NCBI GenBank assembly: GCA_009667805.1 | Contig: CM019069.1 | Coordinates: forward strand, 61,063,422 to 61,127,421 | Direction of reading: 5' to 3' | From: Leptobrachium leishanense | Lineage: Eukaryota; Chordata; Amphibia; Anura; Megophryidae | DNA length: 64,000 bases | Shown here: piece after piece, positions 1-12,300 of the stretch | Layout: every line of letters starts with the position of its first letter | Numbering within the stretch: position 1 is the stretch's first letter | The notes under the pieces: model-generated | What the model saw: the letters and a program-made list of their open reading frames with translations, nothing else | Databases searched by the model: none | What the model was told of the DNA's origin: nothing | Translations under genes and position numbers: made by a program

Positions 1-283
1 GTCTGTCCTAATGCACGCAGAGTGTGCTCAGACTGCGTTCATCTGACAGCCTAATTCCCTGGTGTTTTTCAGCGGTGAATTCGGCACATACCATGAAGCT
101 GGGCTCTCCCATAATATCCTATAGCAATGCTGATGTACCCCATATGAGTTTTGTAATTAAGTTGTAAAACCACTGCTGTAGAAATACTTACAGTGCAAAT
201 TTCACTTGTAATAGGGATTTTGAAATTACAAGTGCTTCACCGTGTTAACCTCTGTGCTGAATTGTTTCTATTTTCTGCCTCAG

Positions 284-360
284 TTCTCGGTCCGGAACGA
301 ATAGACCAGATGACAATGGGTTACAACGACCGTGATATGTTAAACCACCTGCTGACAGAG
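284..360 (+). CDS. trak2: trak2 gene A coding exon (first visible)
   Basis: Encodes VLGPERIDQMTMGYNDRDML then NHLLTE, matching the TRAK segment that precedes the CC1 box. Acceptor CAG at 281-283, donor GTAAGA at 361. It starts with two bases of a split codon, the same phase as gene B exon 25938-26014, and has the same 77-bp length. Confidence 0.93.
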
Positions 361-3300
361 GTAAGACGTCTAAACCATTTCCCTTTCTGGTTACTTGAGC
401 GAGAGGTTTAATCGAGCAATGGACATTGCAAACTGCAGCGCGCCTGGATCCCGCACAGTGCTGGTTCAAGAGTGGTGCGCAAGAAGGGCAAGTCACGCAC
501 CTCTTGCACCATTACCTCGCTGCACTCCAGGCTCATTATCCAGCGCATTGGCAGTCGGTACCCTGTCTACAATGAGCGAAAGATTTGAAGGGGTATTTCC
601 CATGCATTGAGTTGGCCAAATCACTAGCACATATCTAGAATTCCTTGCCAAATGAGCCCAGGTAACTCGGGGCATACCAGGGTCACTTTAAGTAGCTGTT
701 AAGATTATATCTAGTTATTGTTACAGTATGTCTTCGTGTGTTTGGAACTAGGACTAATTTATTTTTCCGTGTGTTCGTATAAAAGGTGGCGGTGAGGAAA
801 CCCTATATAATGCAATATCTCCCTATACCCCAGGGTATATAGTTACATTATGCATTTCTCTACACACTCTTCACGTCTTTTGTAACACAATGCTACACTA
901 AAGAAATATATCTTCTACTGCCTTGATGCTTTATGGGGTCTTTAGTTACTATTTTTGCTTATTGATGTAGAAGTGATGCATTTTATTTTGTTTTGTGAAC
1001 AGAGAGACCGAGATCTGGAGCTGGCGGCTCGCATCGGACAGGCCCTCCTAAATAGGAATCGCGTCTTGACAGAGCAGAACGAGTCTTTGGAGGAACAACT
1101 AGCACAAACATTGGACCATGTGAGTTTTTTGTTTAGACCAGTGACTCTCAGGCCTGTTTCATCTCGTATCACCGGGGCGGCCATCAGAATACTTGGGGCC
1201 CTTTACTAAACCATTGCTCGTGGCCCCCCTTCCATCAGCTGCCCTTTTCCACAAACTCTTTCCAGTACAGGGATAAAATGTGTTCCCTTGTGGGAGAGCA
1301 TTGGTCGGCAACTCAACGTGGTGCCGATCCTACTAATCGCTCCCTCAGTGATGGGTCAGAGCGCTGTTACTGACCCCTGGTACCTTGGCCCACTGGGAAA
1401 TTTGATAGTATCTTGTTGGGCCAGTCCTAGGTGGCACAAAGTATCCTTAGGTCTGTGTCACTTAGACAAACTGCGCAGGGTTTGGCCTGGAGCCACTGGC
1501 CCTGAACATATCATGGGCTTTCACCCCCTGAAGGCTGCCCTGTGTAGCACACTGACATGGTGCTAAAACTGTCAAGGCACACCATCAGGTTTTTAAGAAT
1601 GTTTTTTAAAAAGCCATATGAAAACTATTAACCCCTCCCCATTGTGCTATTTCTTTTACACCCTCATGTTTTCATTTTCCTATTCTTCTCACACCCTGTT
1701 GAGTCAAGGTCCTGCAGCACCCCAGTGATTGAAGTTCAGTGGTTTAGACACCTCTAGCTGTTAAGTATTTTACCAGGAAGGATACATTGAGATTTATCTC
1801 CCTTTTTTTTTAAAGTATGTCCTATAGTACTGCATGCTTTCCATACTGCGGACTAGCTGTGTCTTACTCAAAAAAGCACTCTAATAAAAAAAAATCAACC
1901 CCCCCCCCCTCCCCCTTTTTTTGCACCTAAATAATTTGGCAGATTATTTTTTTTAGTTTAGTTTATAATACTTTTTCTCTCGCAGTGTGCGATGCTTGTC
2001 AGCTCTGGAGCTTCTGAATGCGCCAGATTTTTTTAATACAACTTGCAAAACGCGCTTCACTCGGGACTTGTGCACGTTGTGTACACATGTTCCGTAGCAT
2101 CTGCGCAGAAGTAGGTGCATGCACAGAATCGATCCATCGGGTGCCCCTCTATGGACGCTTGCTATCGCAGGGGATCGGAGAAAGGATGTTGCCAGCACGC
2201 CGGGCGAGGTGACGTCACAAGTGACCGATCTGGGAACTGCCAGCCAGGAAATTGGAAATCCCGGCTGCTGGTGATGTTGATGTGGGCGGAGGAAACTCCA
2301 CCCTTCCCCCAGCATTTACACCAGTTTGGGAAGGGGGGTGCACGCTACACATCCTGGCCATTTTAAAGGATCTAGTCGGGATGTGTGGAGTGTCCCTTGA
2401 ACTCCTTTCCAGCGTGATGCACAGCTTATCAATTGCATTCTATTGCCATAGAGGACATTGTATAATATTCCTTATCACATACAACAAAGTGCATCATATA
2501 GTGTGATCAGAGTCCACCTACTAAAGCGGCGTTCCATGTTAACCCCTTCACAACCAAGATAAAGTCTACTTGATCTCCAAATGCGCCTGCAGGAGCTCAA
2601 GATCAAGTAAACTCTATCTAGTCTCTTACTGGAGCAATGCAAAGACTTTACCACTAACAAAACTCATTGGCATCTGGATTCCAGAAAATGTTCCCAAAGT
2701 TGCAGCATACTGGACATTGCAGCTGATTTGCTGTAGCTCACGGAACTGCTCACCATGTATGTAAGGGACCCCACGTTTCACAGCCTATGTCACAGACACA
2801 TGCTGCAGCAGGGACATTTGACCAGCTGTGGGAGCCCTCTACCAAATGAGCTTGCTGTATTGTGAAAATGGATGTATAGATACTACATGCATTTTTATGA
2901 ATAAAATTGAACGTCGGTCACTTTATATAGCACCAATAGATTCTGCAGCGCGTTACAATGAGGTAGTACAAACGTTAGACATAATAAAAATAAATAAGAA
3001 ACAGATGACCCTGTCCATAAGATAATTTCCCTGCTGATACAGCACTTTATACACGTGCTCAGCCAGGCGTCCTGCGAACTTACAATCGAAGGGACAAAGG
3101 TAAGTGAAACAAAAGGGAGCAGGGGGAGTGTGGAGCTGGTGGTCAGAAAGAATATAGCAGGGATTGTATGGGATGGACCAGAAGCTTGGACTTGAAAAGG
3201 GTAATTAGAGAGGTGTTAATCAGCTGGAAGGGGGAAGGCTATGAGTTTAGGCCCCGGTACTGCAGAGTGGAAATGCACGAAAGGGTGATGACTCTGTATG

Positions 3301-6300
3301 GTTAAACTGTATGAAGAAAGAGACACTGATTTAGGAAGAGTGGGCTCTGCGAGGTATTTACGACATGGAGGAGATGTGGAAGCAAATTGATGAGAGATTA
3401 ACAAAAACGGAGGGAAAATTTAAAAAAACTAGTCAGAGATTAATACATAAATGCAAATCTAAATTATGAGCAGTAAGATTAGAGCGCGGGATGTGGAGTG
3501 GCATGGCGGACGACCTGTTGATGGAAGTATACCTTGGTTTATATCCGAGTGGGAATGCAGGAGCTGGAAACGGTGATTGGTGTGGATGATGAGCCTTATG
3601 AAGAAAGATTTTTTTCCATAAAATCACTGGGTCATGCCTGTGGTTTTATGGAAAATCATTTAGTAGTGATGGGGTTCAAGGATTAGTCTTACATTATTTC
3701 AGAATTGTAACTGTTATTTGGTGAAGAACCTTTCAACCTTCTGTTTGACCATTGACCATCCTGTTTTATATATCTACAGGTCAACCAGCTCCAGCATGAA
3801 CTAACTAATAAAGATGCCTTGTTGCGAGCGGTCTCAAATGCTTCAGAGGAAAGCGAAACGGATTCCAGTTGCTCCACTCCACTGCGCACCAATGATTCCT
3901 TCTCCCTCACACAAGGCCTGCTTCACCTGGATAACCTGCATGGCAGACTCCAGGAACTGGAGGAGGAGAACCTTGCCTTGCGTTCACAGGTTGGTATCTG
4001 AGAAAACCTTGCTGCTGATTCACACTACGTTTATTTTCTTTTTCTTAAAAGGTAACGGCAGCAAGTGGTAAACTTGTCCGATTTAAGTTGTTGTCTCTAC
4101 ATACTTTTATGGGATAATTTCTCCTGACCTCAATGTTAGTAGTGTTTTTTTTTTGTTTTTTTTGGGGGGGGGGGGGGTTTAGATGTTATACTAGGTCTCT
4201 TGTGTTGGTTCTGCAGAGCTCACTACTAAAAGTATAACTTCAGCATTAACAAATTGTATGCACTGTCCATCATGGTTTAAAGATACAGGATGAAGGGTAG
4301 GTTTTGAGGAAGTCGTTGATAAACACGGCTAAGCAAAACAAACTTGGATCTTTAGCCACAAATGCAAGAAACATCAGTACTTTAATAAAAGTAAAATATT
4401 GTATCTTTTATCATGATTTTGATGTTGTAACGTTTGCTTGCGCATTCATCCTTACTGACACAGATGTAGACTGTATGGTACAGAGCAACATTTTTAAACC
4501 ATAATAGCTTGTGATCAATGCAGTTAGTTTATTCATATTCATCTGTGTTAAATGTATTGTGCTTTCATGAGTGTTTGACAAACCTCTACAGGTCAGTGAG
4601 TTACACGATTGAATGTTTTTATATAATATTCACTCTCCATTCCTCTCTTCTCTCATCCCTCCCCACTTCTGCCCTCTCTTTTCTCCCCACTTCTGCCCTC
4701 TCTTTTCTCCCCACTTCTGCCCTCTCTTTTCTCCCCACTTCTGCCCTCTCTTTTCTCCCCACTTCTGCCCTCTCTTTTCTCCCCACTTCTGCCCTCTCTT
4801 TTTCTCCCCACTTCTGCCCTCTCTTTTCTCCCCACTTCTGCCCTCTCTTTTCTCCCCACTTCTGCCCTCTCTTTTCTCCCCACTTCTGCCCTCTCTTTTC
4901 TCCCCACTTCTGCCCTCTCTTTTCTCCCCACTTCTGCCCTCTCTTTTCTCCCCACTTCTCCCCTCTTTTCTCCCCATTTCTCCCCACTTCTGCCCTCTTT
5001 TTCTCCCCACTTCTGCCCTCTCTTTTCTCCCCACTTCTGCCCTCTCTTTTCTCCCCACTTCTGCCCTCTCTTTTCTCCCCACTTCTGCCCTCTCTTTTCT
5101 CCCCACTTCTGCCCTCTTTTCTCCCCACTTCTGCTCTCTTTTCTCCCCACTTCTGCCCTCTTTTCTCCCCACTTCTGCCCTCTCTTTTCTCCCCACTTCT
5201 GCCCTCTCTTTTCTCCCCACTTCTGCCCTCTCTTTTCTCCCCACTTCTGCCCTCTCTTTTCTCCCCACTTCTGCCCTCTCTTTTTCTCCCCACTTCTGCC
5301 CTCTCTTTTCTCCCCACTTCTGCCCTCTCTTTTCTCCCCACTTCTGCCCTCTCTTTTCTCCCCACTTCTGCCCTCTCTTTTCTCCCCACTTCTGCCCTCT
5401 CTTTTCTCCCCACTTCTGCCCTCTCTTTTCTCCCCACTTCTGCCCTCTCTTTTCTCCCCACTTCTGCCCTCTCTTTTCTCCCCACTTCTGCCCTCTCTTT
5501 TCTCCCCACTTCTCCCCTCTCTTTTCTCCCCATTTCTCCCCTCTCTTTTCTCCCCACTTCTCCCCTCTCTTTTCTCCCCACTTCTCCCCTCTCTTTTCTC
5601 CCCACTTCTCCCCTCTCTTTTCTCCCCACTTCTCCCCTCTCTTTTCTCCCCACTTCTCCCCTCTCTTTTCTCCCCACTTCTCCCCTCTCTTTTCTCCCCA
5701 CTTCTCCCCTCTCTTTTCTCCCCACTTCTCCCCTCTCTTTTCTCCCCACTTCTCCCCTCTCTTTTTCTCCCCACTTCTCCCCTCTCTTTTCTCCCCACTT
5801 CTCCCCTCTCTTTTCTCCCCACTTCTCCCCTCTCTTTTTCTCCCCACTTCTCCCCTCTCTTTTCTCCCCACTTCTCCCCTCTCTTTTTCTCCCCACTTCT
5901 CCCCTCTCTTTTCTCCCCACTTCTCCCCTCTCTTTTCTCCCCACTTCTCCCCTCTCTTTCTCCCCACTTCTCCCCTCTCTTTTCTCCCCACTTCTCCCCT
6001 CTCTTTTCTCCCCACTTCTCCCCTCTCTTTTCTCCCCACTTCTCCCCTCTCTTTCCTCTCCCCCCCCCCTTCATAGGCCACCCACCTGAGAACCGAAACC
6101 ATAACCTACGAGGAGAAAGAGCAGCAGCTGGTTAGAGACTGCATTAAAGAAATAAGTATGTACTTTGGATGGAGGTCCATAATTTCATTCTGGTTTTTAT
6201 TTCTGCCATTTCCCCTCCCTAACGTTTGTTTTATCCTATGTAGTAAAATGCTTTGTTTTATTTTTAGGTGAATCCAACATTCAGATCGGTCAGCTGACCA

Positions 6301-9300
6301 AGGATTTATCTGAAAAATCTGATGAAAATGTGCAATACCAAGAGCAGATCTCAACCGCTCTATCTCACATTGTTGATCTTCAACACAAACTGCGGGAGGT
6401 GCGTACCTGGACAGGAAACTCATCATAGTGTGGAGAGCCAGTCCTTATTACCGGCGTGTGATTTACATAGAAAATGTCCAGACATGACACATTATTTCAG
6501 ATGGGAGACAGAAAATTAACCCTGCAGTTTAACAACTTTGGTTTGGAACATGGATCAGAAACCTTGGCCCACCAGATATCTCAGAACTTCATCTCCCATG
6601 ATGCTCTGTCACTCCTTAGACTGGCTCAGCCTCATGGGAAATGTAGTTCCAAAACCTCTAGATGGCCAGGGTTGCTGACCCCTGGTTTACAAGATCGTGT
6701 CAAATGCTGCTTCTATATTCTGTCTTGGTCTTTCGTCCAAAGCTCACTGTGAGGATCCACGTGCGTGTGAAATAAAGTACCCCAAGTGAGTTCTTTTATA
6801 GAGCGTTTTACCTACATCAGCTCGCCATTCATTAACAAGGGATGGTTACACTGCCTTTAGTCAATAAACAGGAAAAGATGCCGGGAGTGGAAGCTGGAAA
6901 GAGGAAACGCATGTAACGGGCTTTGTCTTCCAAGGGGTTTAGTAACTAAAGCATAACTGAATCTTGAACGCCTGATTGCGTTCGGGATTAGAGATTTGCA
7001 AAATAATGTGTCTGCTGTGGTGACAATCTCTGTATCCCAACTGTTGTTTCCTGATGCCGGTGGCCTTTTCTTCTTGCAGGCTACCTTTCCTCCACAGCCC
7101 GTGAGCCCCTGCCTTTGTGCCTACCCCTCTTTATCCCCCCCCCCCACTTAAAAAGAGGTGTTCAGTATTTACTTGATTGTTTTCTGCAGTAACCATCTGC
7201 TTATAGTCCTCAAAATAGCACTGCCCAGCCACCAGCTGTCCAAAAAAAACCAAACATTCCTCCTTCCTTCAACTAGAAGTGAATTTATAGTAATCTATTT
7301 AATATAGACATATTACGTTTATCACCACCACATTGTAGGGCCCTCAGGAACAAGGTCCTCCTATCATCCATGTTAGAGGGACGTTGCCACCAAAAAAATG
7401 AAATCTCCTTACTGTGTTTATTTTATGTTTCTGGTATCTTACATGTGCTTTGTTTTTCTCTTGTATGTTTAGATAAGAAAATATTTTATTCTGTGTCACT
7501 GTGCATCCATTGTGTGCTAAACTGTCCCCCACAGGATCTTTCCATCGCTTACTCCTCACTGTGTGGCTTTGGCCATAGACTGGATTGAATGGGGGAGTCA
7601 ATCACTGACTCAAATCATTGTATTGTGTGTGATGTATTCAAAGGACATCACCAGGACGTAGATTAGATGTTTTTTAAGCTCCCTGTTTTATCTCATTCTG
7701 CTGCCATCTCTTATCTCAGGGAGCCTGGAGAACAATACACCCCCTGCAGCCTTATCTAAACCTTTCCTCTTCCACCCCATTGACTGTTAATGCTGTAGAA
7801 GCAATGCAACAGCTTTAAAGTAAAACCTTGGCACAGGCTTTGCTAAATATTGCATCATGGGAAAAAGCCACAAAATGCTAGCAATTACTTCAAACAAAGG
7901 CGAAACAAAACGGCAGCATTTATTTTATGAGTGATTTTATTTGTAATGCACATGTAATCTAGTTACAGCTTATGTTAGTGTGGCGTTCACATGTGCCATC
8001 CTCTCGTATTGTTAGTGTTGCAGAATCTGCTGGCACTATACAAAGTATATTAGAATTGGTTATGTTCTTTTTACAGAGCACTAGCAGATAAACCCGTGCT
8101 TTAGAAGGCATATACACTGTATGTACTGTACAAGGGTAAAGGGTTTAAAAAAAAATCACATAAATATAGCACAAATGCATTTATCACAGTGGTTATGGTT
8201 TATGTTGATGGGTTCTTAGCATTTAATAAGTAAGCGCAGAGTTAAAATATTTCCACATTCCTCTACAATTCTAAATGGGGTCGTCGAACTGCAAATCCAC
8301 AATTTTGAGAAGACAAGTCCTGAGGGCCTTTTTATCGAAAATATTGATAACTAACTGGATTAATAAAGTAATGTTACTTGGTTTACACAAGCACTGTACA
8401 CTGCCATATGTAGTTATTTATTTTTGCCGCTGTGTTGCACCTGAGCTGCGATATTTAAGGACCTGAATCTGTGTTTAAATCTTTTTACGTTCCCCCCCCC
8501 GCAGAGCGCTATAGAGAAGGAAGAGCTGAGGATTCATCTGCAGGCGTCAAAAGAAGCGCAGCGGCAGCTGACTGCTGAGGTGAGGAGTTTTCCCGGCTAG
8601 CAATGCATAAAGCGGAGTTATTCTCACAAGGTCTTCATTAAAAGCCACACAATCAACCCCTAGGTTTAGGAATATCACCATGTTAGGTGGTTTTCGAACA
8701 AACTCTTATTATTTGAAAAAACTTTTTTTGGGGGGGGGGGTTGGTTTCCGGGATCCTGCAGTGAATGCTGAATTCACTGCAGTCGATGAACTGAAATTGC
8801 CAAATTGCGCCCCGAACGAGAGAATAACCCCTATATTCTTGTATTCAGCTTCTTGGCTAATTCTGGAATGATGCTTATTTTTACTTTAAAATTTTGGATA
8901 AATATCCAGCACGAAGGAGATTAGAACCACAGACCAGCTGACTGCGTCCGTGCAAGACTCTCATTTAATCTTATCTAAACACTGGACACCTTGGTTCACA
9001 CATGATGGCTGTGATATCGTGGTGTTATGCTTTTCACATGTTATGTAGCCCAGTAGGCATATTGTATTTGATATCCAGGGGCTGGAGGTGACCCAAGATT
9101 CCTCCTGCCCCTTCCTTCATTTTTTTTTCTCCCCCTTCTTCTCCTTCCTTTTTTTTTCTTCACTCTACCCCCTCCTCTTTTTGTTTAATTCTCAGGCTAA
9201 AAGGCATCATATTTATCTATTTTTAGGTACAAAAAAAATAAACATTATCTGATGCATTACTAATAAACAGAATTAACACCTATTAAAAAGAATTGGCTAA

Positions 9301-12300
9301 AAATTTTAATCTTACTGAAATGACACACATCCGCATCGATGGAGCATATTATGTCAACATTGTACAGGAGCTCCTCTAAGGCTAGTGTCAGATGAGTGTC
9401 TTTGGAGAGCGGAAGGATGTCCAGGAGAGTGGACGTTCCTTCCACCCGACGCCCGTCTGACTTCTTCACTGAGCGCACTCCGTCCTAGCGCTTTGCTGGA
9501 GAGGCTTGGATAACAGACACTTGTTGCGTGCGCAAAAGCGTGCACAAGCGTGTGACTGGCCCCATTGCAGCGTCACAATGCTGCGACTGACGCCAATAAG
9601 CACGTCAGTACGGGCGCACATAGTGCTCTCCTCTGACGCCAGCCTAACACACATTTTTTGTGGTACATTTGAGGAAATATCAGAGCATTGGAACTATCTA
9701 TCTACTGATGCACCCTTTCTATGCTGTATGTATTTTTTTAACCCTTTAGGAGTAGTAAAGACTCTTACAACTCATTAGAGCAGCCCAGTTTTATCTGGTT
9801 TTATAACATGTATCGTCATATGTAGGTTTGAGGAACATTGTAGAGCGTATTTGCAGCGAAGTCTTCACCTCCTTGTTGATCCAAGTAAATGAATAAATAT
9901 GTTCCTGGCGCTAAACGGTTTATATTTGATTTGTTTCAGCTCCATGACTTGCAGGATCGCGATGCAGAGTGCCACGCAATGCTTCAAGAATATCAGGACG
10001 AACTGAAAAACCTGCGATGTAAAGCCAGTCCCTCCGCTCTGCTCAGGCGCCCTCAGTCCAGCGGTGTGTTTCCCGTGGTAAGAAAGTCCTATGCAGCTCA
10101 TAGAATAATAGACATCAAAATGTCCAGATAAAACTTGGAGGAATTTGTAGAGGAAAGTGGCATATTTTTCCATTAATTGGTTCTTTATTACAGGATTCCC
10201 TGGCAGCTGAAATTGAGGGTACCATGAGGAGGGAGCTTCATTTGGAGGAAGATTCAAACTTTGGGGAAAGACAGTAAGTTTTTGTTTACCGTGATGTAAA
10301 CTGATAATCGAAAAGTTTATTGCATATAAAATCTCTTCCCATTAGTTGCTTTAAATATTTCTGTCACATTTAATAGAATAACTATAGGGTTTGGATACGA
10401 TGAGACCTAAATCTGCAGAAATTTCTGTTTTGAGAAGCTATTCTGACCTTTGTTAAGGTGTTTTTGTTTTTTATTGTCTTCAGGAAGCAACCCAAAAAAG
10501 TATTTGATACAGTTAAAGTTGCAAATGAGCTTCGTGGCAAATCTGCATCCGTTCTCCTTCCGTTGCCAATACCCGGGTCTAACCGTTCAGGTGTAGTGAT
10601 GACCGCGTTGCCTTTTCAATCGGATGTAAACGAAGAGCAGAAGGATAATGTGGCCAAGACGGCACAAGCTAAGTAAGTCCAAGCCAATTCTCCACTTCGA
10701 CATTGATTTCACAAGTATAACAATCTTTTATTTAAATAAAAATAAAAAAAGTGGTGAACCTAAAAGCTCCAAGGTGGAAAAAAAACATTCTCAGAACTGG
10801 AAATAGGTTAGAATTTGAAAGTATATTTAAATATACTTTCAAATTCTAACCTACTTTCAAATTCTAACCTATTTCCAGTTCTGAGAATGATTTTTTCCCA
10901 CCTTGGAGCTTTTATGTTCATATTCTAATGAGGGTTTAATCCCATCTGGTTAGAACGCTCTCTAAATTGTTCACCATCTCTTAGATAGGTGAACTTTCTT
11001 TTCTTTGTTGCGTTAAAAAAAGTGATACTGGATTGAGGGAAAACTTTCAAGCATCTTCTTTTCTGGAATCATTTGATTTAGAATGAGCTTTTGTACACAA
11101 GGTCATATAATCAAGCTTGTCTACTAAAGTAGGGTTGACACCAAACTAAAGCAGGCCTCCGTGTGCCTATGACTTTTGCATCTTTTTTTCTTTTTAAAGC
11201 ATGCAGTAAGACCTAATCCATGATGTACAGGAGTGCTTGGTGTCCAGTATAGTTAGAGTTCAGAGAGGTTAATGACCACCGATTTGTCAGCCATCTTGAA
11301 TTTACCCATCTTGTTTACACTTTAGGCCGGGGGCACACGAGACGTTTTCTTTAACGCACAGTACGTGTGTTAAAGAAAACGCTAGCGCACCGGCGTCCAC
11401 TCAACGCCCGCCTGCCCCACCTCAGCGCTGCAAAGTGTGATCGCAAAGCCCCGTCGACGCGCATCCTAGCGCATCATCACCTTGGATGGGCGTCGACGGG
11501 GCTGCGCGATCCTCCTGCGCTCAAGTGCGCATGCGTGCTGCATTTGATGCCTGACGTCGCGTCAATCCTAGTGCAACAGCCTTTGTGTTTTCAAGACGGA
11601 TGTCTTCAGCGCACGTTATGCGTGTGGTTATGCGTGTTAGCGTAATTAGTGTTAGCGTAATTATATGCAGCAAAACGTCTCGTGTGCACTCGGCCTTATG
11701 GCGTTGTGTATGAATCTAGAGGTCCGTTTTAAACTTATCTAAGTGGGCATTGCTATAGGAGTGTTACTATTCTTGACTATTTGGGTCATATGTGATGTTC
11801 CAGGCAGACAAATGATGTAATTTGTTTTGTTATCTGTACCTCCGGTGTATTGAATGATGCCTTCCTTCAAATGTTGTGAGTTTTGTTTTTGTCTTTGCTA
11901 ATTTGGCTATCGGTTAAAGCAATGCTAATTTCTTTGGCGTTTTCCATCCCTGCTTTACAGATATATTATTCAATATACTTATCTGCCCTTTGTAAAATAT
12001 GACTAATATTATTATTTTTTTCTTGTGTAGGAATAGTAAGTCTGGTGTATTCGATGACCATGCCTTGGAAACGGCGATTCACAGGCTCCACCTGCGACGG
12101 CAAAATTACTTAAGTGAGAAGCAGTTCTTTCATGATGAGCGTGAGCGGAAACTCCGGTTTCTAGAGGAAGAGATGGACAGTAGTGGCTGCAACACGCCAA
12201 CTGGAAGTGTCCTCTCCATGGCCACTCACTGTTCAGATGTTACAGACTGTTCCGCTACCTCCAGTACTCTGCGCAGCCTGCTCCCAGAGAAATTACAGAT

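Noticed and set aside
104..180. ATG after a TTTTTCAG at about 70 as a gene A N-terminal exon
   Set aside because: Short ORF with no TRAK similarity, stop before any matching donor, and wrong phase for the exon at 284.
4518..6102. Long ORFs of 441-523 codons on both strands
   Set aside because: They are translations of the 24-bp satellite; the unit is a multiple of 3 and has no stop in any frame. The trak2 exon at 6077 shows this is intron.
11367..11645. 92-codon ORF, CpG-rich stretch as possible promoter
   Set aside because: Lies within the Harbinger-like MITE 11325-11695 in a trak2 intron.
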